A DNA stretch of 57,760 nt, from assembly GCF_001641825.1 (NCBI RefSeq), contig NZ_LRFH01000001.1, positions 1-57,760 of the forward strand, written 5' to 3'. Numbering within the stretch: the first letter of the stretch is position 1; the number at the start of each line of letters is the position of its first letter. Below the pieces are notes generated by a model, which ran no database searches, was not told where the DNA came from, and worked only from the letters and a program-made list of their open reading frames with translations. The stretch comes from Guyparkeria sp. WRN-7. GTDB taxonomy: Bacteria > Pseudomonadota > Gammaproteobacteria > Halothiobacillales > Halothiobacillaceae. A program made the translations under genes and the position numbers. Positions 29,603-38,425 of this stretch are shown piece after piece.

Positions 29603-31366
29603 TCACATCTCGTCCGGAGCGTTGACGCCGAGCAGCGTCAGGCCGTTGGCCAGCACCTGGCGCGTGGCCACGACCAGGTTGAGACGTGCATTACGCAGCG
29701 GGGCATCATCGCCGAGCAGGAAGGCGTGGGCGTTGTAGTAGCTGTGAAAGTCCTGGGCGAGATCACGCAGGTAGTGCACCAGCTGATGCGGCTCGTGCGC
29801 CTTGGCGGCCCGCTCGACCAGCGCCGGGTACTGCGACAGGCGCTTGAACAGCGCCTGCTCGTGCGATTCGGTCAGGCGCGCGTAGGCATCGCGGCCGGCC
29901 TCCGGTTCGTGCTCGAAACCGCGCAGCGGCAGCTGTCGCAGCACCGAGGCCACCCGCGCGTGGGCGTACTGGATGTAGTAGAGCGGGTTCTCGTTGCTCT
30001 GGCTCTTGGCCAGGTCCAGGTCGAAGTCGAGGTGCTGGTTGGCCGCGCGCATCACATAAAAGAAGCGTGCCGCATCGTTGCCGACCTCCTCGCGCAGTTC
30101 GCGCAGGGTGACGAAGCTGCCCGAGCGGGTCGACATCGGCACCCGCTCGCCGCCGCGATACAGGATGGCGAACTGCACCAGCGAGACGGTCAGCCGGTCA
30201 GCCGGCTTGCCCAGCGCGGTCATCGCCGCCTTCACGCGCGGCACGTAGCCATGGTGGTCGGCACCCCAGATGTCGATCACCTCGTCGAAACCGCGATCGA
30301 ACTTGTCGAGGTGATAAGCGATGTCGGAGGCGAAATAGGTGGTCTGGCCGTTGTCGCGGCGCACCACGCGATCCTTGTCGTCGCCGAAGTCCGTCGAGCG
30401 GAACCACAGCGCCCCGTCGCGCTCGTAGAGGAGCCCCTCGGCCTCGAGCCGCTCGATGGCGCGCTCGACCAGGCCGCGATCGGCCAGGCTCTGCTCGGAG
30501 TACCAGTTGTCGTAGGAGACACCGAATTCGGCCAGATCCTCGCGGATGTCCGACAGGATCGCGTCGAGGGCCGCGCGGAAGACGATCTGGTAATCCGTCT
30601 CGCCGAGGAGCTCGCGCATGCGCTCGATCAGCGCGTCGATATGGCGCTCCTTGTCGCCATTCGGCGCATCCTCGGGCAGGTCGGCGAACACCTTGGCCGA
30701 TTCCGCCACCAACCGGTCCCCGTGCTCCTCGGCCAGCGCCCGGGCAATGTCCAGGATGTAGCCCTCGGAGCGATAGCCGTTGGACGGGAACTCGATGTGC
30801 TCGCCGCGGGCCTCGAGGTAGCGCAGCCAGACGCTGACCGCGAGGATGTGCATCTGCCGGCCGGCATCGTTGACGTAGTACTCGCGCTCGACCTCGGCGC
30901 CGACCGCCTCGAGGAGGTTGGCGACCACCGAACCATAGGCCGCGCCACGGCCGTGGCCGACGTGCAACGGGCCGGTGGGGTTGGCCGAGACGAACTCCAC
31001 CTGCACCCGCTCGCCGGCGGCGGCCGTCGAGCGGCCGAAGCGCTCACCCTCCTCGAGGATGCGGTCGATCAGGGCGAAGGCCGCACCGGCCTCGACGAAG
31101 AAGTTCATGAAGCCGGGGCCGGCGATCTCGATCCGCTCGACACCCTGCTGGTCGGCGAATGCCTCGACGATGCGCTCGGCAATCGCCCGCGGCGGCTGCT
31201 TCATCGGCTTGGCCAGCTGCATGGCAAGATTGCTGGCAAAATCGCCGTGCGCCGAATCCTTCGGCACGGTCAGCACCGGGCGCACTGCCGCCTCGGCGGG
31301 CAGGTCGCCATTGTCGACGAATTGCTGGCAGATGGCCTGGAGACGTTGTTCGATTACAGCCTTCAC
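29603..31366 (-). CDS. argS: Arginyl-tRNA synthetase
   Basis: ArgS charges tRNA-Arg. The 587-residue class I synthetase has the Add1 N-terminal domain (first 90 residues), the HIGH-like motif as HVGH in SANPTGPLHVGHGRG (about residues 118-132), a KMSKS-equivalent region MSTRSGSFVTL (about 390-400) and the C-terminal anticodon-binding DALR domain. A GTG start with AAGGGG upstream is used. It heads a transcript with the SPOR gene, and a good promoter lies at 31441-31469. Confidence 0.97.
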   Translation of the reverse strand: MKAVIEQRLQAICQQFVDNGDLPAEAAVRPVLTVPKDSAHGDFASNLAMQLAKPMKQPPRAIAERIVEAFADQQGVERIEIAGPGFMNFFVEAGAAFALIDRILEEGERFGRSTAAAGERVQVEFVSANPTGPLHVGHGRGAAYGSVVANLLEAVGAEVEREYYVNDAGRQMHILAVSVWLRYLEARGEHIEFPSNGYRSEGYILDIARALAEEHGDRLVAESAKVFADLPEDAPNGDKERHIDALIERMRELLGETDYQIVFRAALDAILSDIREDLAEFGVSYDNWYSEQSLADRGLVERAIERLEAEGLLYERDGALWFRSTDFGDDKDRVVRRDNGQTTYFASDIAYHLDKFDRGFDEVIDIWGADHHGYVPRVKAAMTALGKPADRLTVSLVQFAILYRGGERVPMSTRSGSFVTLRELREEVGNDAARFFYVMRAANQHLDFDLDLAKSQSNENPLYYIQYAHARVASVLRQLPLRGFEHEPEAGRDAYARLTESHEQALFKRLSQYPALVERAAKAHEPHQLVHYLRDLAQDFHSYYNAHAFLLGDDAPLRNARLNLVVATRQVLANGLTLLGVNAPDEM

Positions 31367-31440
31367 GGGCGGGCGGACCCCTTGGTATGAGAACGGTCAA
31401 AGGACATCGGGCGAGTGCCGGATATCAGACGGAACGCGAC

Positions 31441-31469
31441 AGTTTAGCGGCAAGCGCCGGCCCAACCAA
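31441..31469 (-). promoter_or_regulatory. Candidate argS promoter
   Basis: On the minus strand TTGGTT (plus-strand 31464-31469) and TAAACT (31441-31446) are separated by 17 bases. The predicted leader to the GTG at 31366 is about 68 bases. The remainder of 31367-31562 between divergent argS and folE shows nothing else clear. Confidence 0.5.
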
Positions 31470-31562
31470 CCGCCAGCCGCCCGCAGGCGCGGACATGGCC
31501 GCTGGCAACCTGCTAAAGTCTGCGCCTAGATTTTCGAGCGTTTTACTGAGAGAAACCCCGAC

Positions 31563-32177
31563 ATGGCAGCCTTGCACGAGGACGACTTCCCCGAACCGGT
31601 CGGCGCGGACGAAAAGCGCGTCGACAACATCGCCGGCGCGGTCAAGACCATTCTCGCCGAACTGGGCGAGGATACCGGCCGCGAGGGCCTGACCGACACG
31701 CCCAAGCGGGTCGCCAAGGCATTGCTCTACCTCACCCAGGGGCTGGACCAGCGCCTGGAAAGCGCGATCGGCAATGCGCTGTTCGACTCGAGCAACGACG
31801 AGATGGTCGTGGTGCGCAACATCGAGTTCTTCAGCCTGTGCGAGCACCACATGCTGCCGATCATCGGCCACGTCGACATCGGTTACCTGCCGCAGGGCAA
31901 GGTGCTGGGGCTTTCCAAGCTCGCGCGGGTGGTCGACCTGTACGCCCGCCGGCTGCAGATCCAGGAGAACATGACCCAGCAGATCGCCGAGGCCATCGAA
32001 TCCGCCACCGGGGCGGCCGGCGTGGCCGTCCAGGTGCGTGCGGCACACATGTGCATGGCGATGCGTGGTGTCGAGAAGGTCGAGTCGGAAACGGTCACCT
32101 CGCGCATGACCGGCCAGTTCCGCGAGAGCGCCGCCACGCGCAACGAGTTCCTGCAACTGGTCGGGCGCCGGGGCTGA
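31563..32177 (+). CDS. folE: GTP cyclohydrolase I FolE
   Basis: FolE opens the guanine ring of GTP to make dihydroneopterin triphosphate, the entry to folate, monapterin and queuosine precursors. The 204-residue protein has the zinc ligands C93 and H96 in [10 protein letters not shown] and C164 in AAHMCMAM. The catalytic GHVDIGYLP segment and QIQENMT are also present. Zinc ligands are intact, so it is the canonical FolE. It is followed after four bases by folM; QueC/QueE in this window use the same precursor. Confidence 0.97.
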   Translation: MAALHEDDFPEPVGADEKRVDNIAGAVKTILAELGEDTGREGLTDTPKRVAKALLYLTQGLDQRLESAIGNALFDSSNDEMVVVRNIEFFSLCEHHMLPIIGHVDIGYLPQGKVLGLSKLARVVDLYARRLQIQENMTQQIAEAIESATGAAGVAVQVRAAHMCMAMRGVEKVESETVTSRMTGQFRESAATRNEFLQLVGRRG

Positions 32178-32181
32178 GCCG

Positions 32182-32910
32182 ATGAGCCAGCAGACCATTC
32201 TGATCACCGGCGTCACTCGCCGGGTGGGCGCCCACCTTGCCGAGCATCTGCTGGATGCCGGTCACCGCGTGATCGGCACGTATCGTCGCGAGACCGATGC
32301 CCTGCGGATGCTGATCGACAAGGGTCTGATCGCCTTGCCGCTCGATCTGCTCGAGCGCGACCGGCTGGACGCCTTCGCCGACACGGTGGCCGAGCGGACC
32401 GACCGGCTCGACCTGGTCGTTCACAACGCCTCGATCTGGCATGGCGACGCCGACTGCAAGGCGGACCCGCAACTGGCCACCGCCATGTACACGGTGCATG
32501 TCACCAGCCCGATCGAACTGACCGAGGCGCTGCAGCGCGCCCTTCCCGCCCGCGAGCGTGACGACGGCCGGGCCGATCGCCAGGTGGTATTCCTCACCGA
32601 TGCACACATCGACGAAGGCGAGCCCAACCACATCCATTACATCGCCTCCAAGGCGGCGATCGAGAGCTCGATCCGCTCGCTGGCGCTGCGCTACGCCCCG
32701 CACACGCGGGTCAATGCCATCGCGCCGGGCCTGCTGATGTTCCACCCCGAGGACGATGCCGACTACCGTCACCAGCGCCTAGCCCGCCGGCTGCTGCCGT
32801 TCGAACCGGGGCCGGGCGTGGTGGCCGAGACCATCGACTACCTGATGGCCTGTCCGCTGATCAACCAGGCAGTGATTCGGCTGGATACCGGGAGACGCTG
32901 GGAGAGCTGA
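32182..32910 (+). CDS. folM: Dihydromonapterin reductase FolM (short-chain dehydrogenase)
   Basis: FolM is an NADPH-dependent reductase that makes tetrahydromonapterin, with weak dihydrofolate reductase activity. The 242-residue SDR has the altered cofactor motif TGVTRRVGAHLA (residues 9-20; Arg residues suit NADPH), HNASIWH, and the catalytic YxxxK as YIASKAA (about 153-159). The C-terminus contains QAVIRLDTGRRW, shared with FolM/FolX-linked SDRs. Four-base spacing from folE indicates an operon dedicated to a reduced pterin cofactor. It converges on the ABC permease gene; a short palindrome (CCCGACGTCGGG, about 32914) follows without a U-run. Confidence 0.9.
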   Translation: MSQQTILITGVTRRVGAHLAEHLLDAGHRVIGTYRRETDALRMLIDKGLIALPLDLLERDRLDAFADTVAERTDRLDLVVHNASIWHGDADCKADPQLATAMYTVHVTSPIELTEALQRALPARERDDGRADRQVVFLTDAHIDEGEPNHIHYIASKAAIESSIRSLALRYAPHTRVNAIAPGLLMFHPEDDADYRHQRLARRLLPFEPGPGVVAETIDYLMACPLINQAVIRLDTGRRWES

Positions 32911-33003
32911 CGGGCCCGACGTCGGGTCGCGGTGGTGACTTTGTCGACCTCGCCGTCGAGCCGTTCCTCTGAGGTCTGCTTTCCTGTCTCCAGCCTCTCG
33001 GCC

Positions 33004-33792
33004 TTAGTCCCACAGCCGCCGGCGCACCAACGCCACGGCGACGTAGTAGGCGACGACGGCAAAGCCGGCCAGCACGGCCAGATGCACGAGCAGATGCTCG
33101 ACGGGCTCGCCGACGATCAGCGGGCGAATCACCTCGATGGCATGGGTCAGCGGCAACAGCAGGACGGCCGTCTGCATCCACTCGGGCAGGGTCTCGATCG
33201 GAAAGAACACGCCGGAGAGCATGAACATCGGCGTGACCACCAGTACGAAATAGTAGTTGAAGAAGTCGTAGTTGTCGGCGATGGCGGTCATGATGATCGC
33301 CGGCCCGGCGAACGCCAGACCGAGCAGGAACACCACCGGCAGCGCCCACAGCGCGGCCCAGCCGCCCGGCACCGCGCCGAGCAGCGCGGCGACGATCAGG
33401 ATCGCCACCGCACTCAGCAGCCCCTTGAACGCCGCCCAGATCGTCTCGCCGAGGATGATGTCGTCGATATCCAGCGGGGTGGCCATGATGGCGTCGAAGG
33501 TCTTCTGCGGCACCATCCGCGTGTACACCGAGTACATGCCCTCGAAGCTCACCGAGATCATCGCCGAGGAGGCGACGATGCCCGAGGCCAGGAACACCAG
33601 ATACGGCAGCCCGCCGATATCGCCGACCAGGGCGCCGAGACCGATACCCAGGCCCAGCAGGTAGATCACCGGCTCGCCGAAATTGAGCACGATCGCCGGG
33701 CCGAGCAGCTTGCGCCAGACCAGGAAGTTGCGGGCGAACACCGCGAAGGCCGCCGATCTTGCCCGCGGCAGTTGCCAGATCGAGCGTTTCAT
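33004..33792 (-). CDS. ABC-2 type transporter permease, NodJ-like
   Basis: A 262-residue ABC-2 permease with six predicted membrane helices. It contains KLLGPAIVLNFGEPVIYLLGLGIGLG near the N-terminus and VVTPMFMLSGVFFPIETLPEWMQ in the second half, both characteristic of the NodJ/DrrB family. Together with the ATPase encoded just upstream it forms an inner-membrane exporter. Rhizobial NodIJ exports Nod factors; in free-living gammaproteobacteria relatives have unknown lipid-like or glycan substrates. The start overlaps the ATPase stop by four bases (ATGA). Confidence 0.9.
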   Translation of the reverse strand: MKRSIWQLPRARSAAFAVFARNFLVWRKLLGPAIVLNFGEPVIYLLGLGIGLGALVGDIGGLPYLVFLASGIVASSAMISVSFEGMYSVYTRMVPQKTFDAIMATPLDIDDIILGETIWAAFKGLLSAVAILIVAALLGAVPGGWAALWALPVVFLLGLAFAGPAIIMTAIADNYDFFNYYFVLVVTPMFMLSGVFFPIETLPEWMQTAVLLLPLTHAIEVIRPLIVGEPVEHLLVHLAVLAGFAVVAYYVAVALVRRRLWD

Positions 33793-34739
33793 TCGCGCAG
33801 CTCCCGGCCGGTGAGGTGCAGGAACACGTCCTCCAGCCCGGCGCGACGGTGGATGACGGTCAGGCCGTCGGGCTGACCGAGGAAATCGAGGATCGGCGCC
33901 GGCGCACTGGTGTAGACGTAGACGGCCGTGCCATGTCGTTCGACCCGCAGCGCCATTGAAGTCAACGTCGCGAACACCCCGTCGCTCACCGAGCCGCGCA
34001 GCTCAATCACGTCGGGCTCGACGTGTCGTTGGATCAGCTGCCCGGGCGAGCCCTGGTCGAGGATGCGGCCATGATCCATCACCACCAGCTCGTCGCAGAG
34101 CCGCTCGGCCTCTTCCATGTAGTGGGTGGTCAACACCAGGGTCACGCCGCGGGCGCGCAGCTCGGCCAGGCGCCCCCAGATGACGTGGCGCACCTGCGGG
34201 TCGAGGCCGGAAGTGGGTTCGTCGAGGACCACCACCTCGGGGTCGTTCACCAGCGCCCGGGCGATGGTCAGCCGCCGCTGCATGCCGCCACTCAGCTGGT
34301 CGACCCGGGCATCGGCCTTGTGGGTGAGGTTGGCGAATTCGAGCAGCCGATCGACGCGCGCGGCCACCTCGTGACGGGCCAGACCGAAAAAGCGGGCGTA
34401 CATGAACAGGTTCTCGCGCACGGTGAAATCCGGGTCGAGATTGTCGCCTTGCGGCACCAGACCGACGCGGGCGCGGATCGCCCGGGCCTCCGCCGGAAGC
34501 GCATGACCGAGAACGGACAACTCGCCGGCATCGAAGTCCGCCAGCCCCATCAACATCTTGAGCGTGGTCGTCTTGCCCGCCCCGTTGGGACCGAGAAAGC
34601 CGAAGCAGCGGCCGGCAGGGATGTCGAAGGAGACGTCATCCACGGCACGCAGCTCGCCGAAGCACTTGAGCAGACCGCGTGCGGAGATCACCGGTTGCGT
34701 GGTGGCGAAAGGTGACGTTTTCGGGGCAACAGGCGGCAT
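33789..34739 (-). CDS. ABC transporter ATP-binding protein, NodI-like
   Basis: The ATPase partner of the NodJ-like permease. The 316-residue protein has Walker A GPNGAGKTT (about residues 50-58), Q-loop in VGLVPQGDNLDPDFT, signature LSGGMQRRL (about 149-157), Walker B VVVLDEPTSGLD and switch His in TTHYMEE. A C-terminal extension of about 80 residues ends RAGLEDVFLHLTGRELRE, a hallmark of NodI/DrrA-type exporters. The first 16 residues are nonconserved. It lies 115 bases behind the PAS sensor gene. Confidence 0.93.
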   Translation of the reverse strand: MPPVAPKTSPFATTQPVISARGLLKCFGELRAVDDVSFDIPAGRCFGFLGPNGAGKTTTLKMLMGLADFDAGELSVLGHALPAEARAIRARVGLVPQGDNLDPDFTVRENLFMYARFFGLARHEVAARVDRLLEFANLTHKADARVDQLSGGMQRRLTIARALVNDPEVVVLDEPTSGLDPQVRHVIWGRLAELRARGVTLVLTTHYMEEAERLCDELVVMDHGRILDQGSPGQLIQRHVEPDVIELRGSVSDGVFATLTSMALRVERHGTAVYVYTSAPAPILDFLGQPDGLTVIHRRAGLEDVFLHLTGRELRE

Positions 34740-34853
34740 GAGGCAAGAAGGTCTTTCGATGGCGGTCCGGGATGATGGTCGATGCCTCGGGGCGATGCAA
34801 ACCTCGCAGGCAACCTGGAAGGCCGGCTCGCGTCGTCGCGAGTTGATCCGCGA

Positions 34854-37058
34854 TCAGTCTTCCGGGCCGACACGCACCGCCACGCCGGCGATCAGGCTGA
34901 AACGGCCCGACTCGTCGCGAATCGGCGTCAGCGTGGTCCGCCACTCCGAGCGCCCGGCAGGCAGATCGAGGGTCTCCCGGTAGCGGATCGGCGCAGCGGC
35001 CTCGAGACAGCGCCGGTACTGGGTGACCACGTGACGGGCGTTGTCGGCCGACAGCACGTCCTCGGGGGTGGCGCCAACCAACGATTCGCGCGCCAGACCG
35101 GTGGTGCGCTCGTGCGCCGGGTTGCTGGCGAGAAAGCGGAATCCGCCATCGGCCTCGACCCGCACCAGGAAGATCGCGTCCTCGACCCCCTCGACGATGG
35201 AGCGGTAGAGGCGCTCGCTCTCGGCCAGACGGGACTCCAGCGTGACCGTCTCGCGCGAGTCGATCAACGCCCCGACCACGCGCTCGGGACGACCGGCCTC
35301 GTCACGCAGCAAGCGGGCGTGATCCGTCACCCAGAGCGCGCTGCCGTCCGGGCGTAGCAATCGGTACCGGCTGCGCTTGCGATCGTTATGCCACCGGGAG
35401 AAGTCCGCCTCGGCCATCGCGCGCTCGCGATCGGCGGGGTGCAGGGTCTGCTCCCACCAGTCTGGCCCGTCGATCAGCGCATCCGGCTGGTAACCGAGGA
35501 TTTCCTCGATATTGGCACTGACGTATTCGAGCCGGTCCGGCACATCGGCAAGGTAGGTGTAGATCACCGCCGGGCTCGCGGCGAGAAACGCGTCGAGCCG
35601 GTCACGCTCGGCCTGGGCCACGGCCGCCGCCCGCCGTTCGCGATCAACATCCTGGAAGAACCACCACAGGCGGGCCGGGCCACCGGCCTCGCCGCGGATC
35701 GGCACTACCTGCACCCGGAACCAGCCGGCTTCGCCATACAGCGCCGGCAGTTTCAAGGCACCATTCCAGCGTTCACCGCGGGCGATGGCCCGCTCGAACG
35801 CCTCCAGCTGCAGGCCCGACAGCCCGCGCACGCTCCAGCCCAGCGGCGCCTCGGCATCCCGCGGCCCGAAGGTGCGCCGGAACGCCTCGTTGGTCAGCAG
35901 GGACCGCCCCTGCATATCGGTGAGCTCCAGCGGCTGCGGGCTCAGCTCGAACAACGCATCCCGCTCGGCTTCGGCCTGGTCGACCACCACCATCCAGCGC
36001 GTGCCCTGCCAGCGCGAAAGCAGCCACAGGGCCAGCGAGGTCAGGGCGATCGCGACGATGACGGCCGTTGCCAGGGTCACCAGGCGCTGCTGCATGGCGG
36101 TGTACAGATCGTTGATCGACTCGACCGCCAGCAGCCGGGCCGGCACCCCGTCTCCCTGCTCGACCAGCGGCACCGATCGTGAGACCGCCAGCCAGTGCAC
36201 GCCATCGGCAGTAAATCGCCATCGTGCCGGCGGGCTGCTGTCGACCAGGCCCAGTGCCGCCTCCAGCCCCGGATGATCGACGGCCGGGCCGTCGAGGTAG
36301 TACGCCCCGCTGCCTATCGGGGCCATGTTGCGCTCCTCGCGCATTTCCGCCCAGATGTTCGCTTCGGCCAGATCGGCAGGCAGCAGCAGCGCGGCTCTCG
36401 CATCGCGGCTCGAGGACAGGTAGCGGTCGATCGGGGTGATGCCGGTCCCCACCTCGACGGTGCCAACGACGCGGCTGGAGCCACCGGGGTTGGGTGCCCA
36501 GACCGGCTCGACCGCCCGGAACCCGGAATAGACCCGACCGACCTCGAAGCCGACCGCGCCCTCGCCGCTGCGATAAACCCGCGCCAGCAGGGGCCGGAGG
36601 GATGCCAGCTCGTCGCCGAACCGCTCCGGGGCATGCACACGCAGGAAACTGACCGCCTCGGGCCCCAGATGGAACTGCAGCACCCGGTCTTCGCCATAGA
36701 TCAGCTCGGTGGCGATCGGGGTGACCGCATGAGCCAGCTCCCGCCGGAGCTCGGCCGCCTCCTCGCCGCCTCCACCGCCGCCCTCAAGGACGACCATCGG
36801 TCGGGCGCGGGAAAGAATCTCGCGCACACGCTCGTCCCGGGCGAGAATCCGGGCGATCCGCGCCAGCTCGGCCTGACGGCTCTCAAGCGCGTAGTCGGTG
36901 GTCTCGAGCAGGCGGTCGGCCCGATCCGCCACCACCTGCTCGTATTCCTCCTCGATCGCCAGCGCGCCAAAGATACCCAGCGCCAACCAGCCGGCCAGCA
37001 CCATCAGCCAGACGCCACGAAGCCCCGGCCGCCGCGCATTCAGCGGCGGTTGCGGCAT
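34854..37058 (-). CDS. Membrane sensor with dCache and three PAS domains, no output domain
   Basis: From the ATG at 37058 (AAGGA seven bases upstream) this is a 734-residue inner-membrane protein. After TM1 (about residues 14-34) comes a large periplasmic double-Cache domain, recognised by FHLGPEAVSFLRVHAP, VGFEVGRVYSGFR and VGTVEVGTGITPID. TM2 is near 325-350. Three cytoplasmic PAS/PAC units follow: LFELSPQPLELTD, FLAASPAVIYTYL with YVSANIEEILGYQPD, and IVEGVEDAIFLVRV. The protein stops right after the third PAC (IAGVAVRVGPED). I find no GGDEF, EAL, histidine kinase or MCP domain in any frame before the next gene. Ligand and partner are unknown. A run of six Gly sits in the periplasmic part. 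Confidence 0.85.
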   Translation of the reverse strand: MPQPPLNARRPGLRGVWLMVLAGWLALGIFGALAIEEEYEQVVADRADRLLETTDYALESRQAELARIARILARDERVREILSRARPMVVLEGGGGGGEEAAELRRELAHAVTPIATELIYGEDRVLQFHLGPEAVSFLRVHAPERFGDELASLRPLLARVYRSGEGAVGFEVGRVYSGFRAVEPVWAPNPGGSSRVVGTVEVGTGITPIDRYLSSSRDARAALLLPADLAEANIWAEMREERNMAPIGSGAYYLDGPAVDHPGLEAALGLVDSSPPARWRFTADGVHWLAVSRSVPLVEQGDGVPARLLAVESINDLYTAMQQRLVTLATAVIVAIALTSLALWLLSRWQGTRWMVVVDQAEAERDALFELSPQPLELTDMQGRSLLTNEAFRRTFGPRDAEAPLGWSVRGLSGLQLEAFERAIARGERWNGALKLPALYGEAGWFRVQVVPIRGEAGGPARLWWFFQDVDRERRAAAVAQAERDRLDAFLAASPAVIYTYLADVPDRLEYVSANIEEILGYQPDALIDGPDWWEQTLHPADRERAMAEADFSRWHNDRKRSRYRLLRPDGSALWVTDHARLLRDEAGRPERVVGALIDSRETVTLESRLAESERLYRSIVEGVEDAIFLVRVEADGGFRFLASNPAHERTTGLARESLVGATPEDVLSADNARHVVTQYRRCLEAAAPIRYRETLDLPAGRSEWRTTLTPIRDESGRFSLIAGVAVRVGPED

Positions 37059-37136
37059 GGATACGTCCTTGTTTCCGCGTGCTTCCATCCGGTCGATTAT
37101 CACGCATTTGCCGCTCTCCGCCTATGCCCGACGGGC

Positions 37137-37169
37137 ACAAAAAAACCCCGCCGTAAGGCGGGGTCTTCA
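37137..37169 (-). terminator. Intrinsic terminator after fba
   Basis: On the minus strand GACCCCGCC, a four-base loop and GGCGGGGT are followed by a T-run of seven, 45 bases after the fba stop. It closes the tkt-gap-pgk-pyk-fba operon. Confidence 0.93.
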
Positions 37170-37214
37170 AAGTCGCGACAGACTGCCGGCCGGACCGGCA
37201 GCAATCGGGCCTGC

Positions 37215-38279
37215 TTAGCGGATCTTCTGCTTCAGGCTGCCGGACTCGTAACGCTTGTACATCTCTTCCAGAGAGATCGGACGGATCTTGGAAGCCATGC
37301 CGGCCGAACCGAAGGCCTCGAAGCGTGCCTTGCAGATGGCCTGCATGCCGGCGGTCGCCTCTTTCAGGAACTTGCGCGGATCGAAGTTCGACTTGTTCTC
37401 TTCGAGGTGCTTGCGCACTGCACCGGTGGACGCCATGCGCAGGTCGGTGTCGATGTTGACCTTGCGAACGCCGTGCTTGATGCCCTCGACGATCTCTTCA
37501 ACCGGCACGCCGTAGGTCTGACCCATGTCGCCGCCGTAGTTGTTGATGATCTCGAGCCACTCTTCCGGAACGGAGGAGGAACCGTGCATGACCAAGTGGG
37601 TGTCCGGGATCCGCTGGTGGATCTCCTTGACGCGGTCGATGCGCAGGATCTGGCCGGTCGGCTTCTGGGTGAACTTGTACGCGCCGTGGCTGGTGCCGAT
37701 GGCGATCGCCAGGGCGTCACAGTCGGTCTTCTTGACGAAGTCGGCTGCTTCTTCCGGATCGGTCAGCAGCATGTCCATGTCCAGCTTGCCTTCCGCGCCG
37801 TGGCCGTCTTCCTCGCCCATCTCGCCGGTTTCCAGCGAGCCGAGGCAGCCCAGCTCACCCTCGACGGAAACACCGCCGGCGTGCGCCATCTCGGTGACCT
37901 TGGCGGTGACGTTGACGTTGTACTCGTAGTCGGACGGGGTCTTCATGTCCGGCAGCAGGGAGCCGTCCATCATGACCGAGGAGAAGCCCGACTGGATCGC
38001 ACGCAGGCAGACGCCCGGATCCGAACCGTGGTCCTGGTGCATGACGATCGGGATGTGCGGGTACATCTCGGTGGCCGCCTCGACGAGGTGGCGCAGGAAC
38101 GGCTCGCCCGCGTACTTGCGAGCACCGGCGGAGCCCTGCAGGATCACCGGGCTGTCGACTTCGTCGGCGGCCTGCATGATCGCGTGGATCTGCTCCATGT
38201 TGTTGACGTTGAACGCCGGCATGCCGTAGCTGTTTTCAGCGGCATGATCCAGCAGCTGGCGAAGCGAAATGAGCGCCAT
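37215..38279 (-). CDS. fba: Fructose-bisphosphate aldolase class II, Calvin-cycle subtype
   Basis: A zinc-dependent aldolase joining dihydroxyacetone phosphate to glyceraldehyde 3-phosphate or, in the Calvin cycle, to erythrose 4-phosphate. From the ATG at 38279 (GAGGAG nine bases upstream) it has 354 residues. Zinc and catalytic segments are VMHQDHGSD (about residues 80-88), [15 protein letters not shown] and [11 protein letters not shown]. Length and the [10 protein letters not shown] insert fit the CbbA subtype found with cbb genes of autotrophs. It lies 146 bases downstream of pyk and is the last gene of the operon. Confidence 0.95.
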   Translation of the reverse strand: MALISLRQLLDHAAENSYGMPAFNVNNMEQIHAIMQAADEVDSPVILQGSAGARKYAGEPFLRHLVEAATEMYPHIPIVMHQDHGSDPGVCLRAIQSGFSSVMMDGSLLPDMKTPSDYEYNVNVTAKVTEMAHAGGVSVEGELGCLGSLETGEMGEEDGHGAEGKLDMDMLLTDPEEAADFVKKTDCDALAIAIGTSHGAYKFTQKPTGQILRIDRVKEIHQRIPDTHLVMHGSSSVPEEWLEIINNYGGDMGQTYGVPVEEIVEGIKHGVRKVNIDTDLRMASTGAVRKHLEENKSNFDPRKFLKEATAGMQAICKARFEAFGSAGMASKIRPISLEEMYKRYESGSLKQKIR

Positions 38280-38425
38280 AGTGCCTCTCCTCAAGTTGAA
38301 ACGTAGTTGCGAAACTGCACTGGTCCCCCGGCCGCTTCGACCCGGAAACCGAAAATTCGATCAGCGCGACAGCATACCCAGCGCACCTGGATATGCCAAA
38401 TCGCGCCATTCGCGACGAGATTTCG

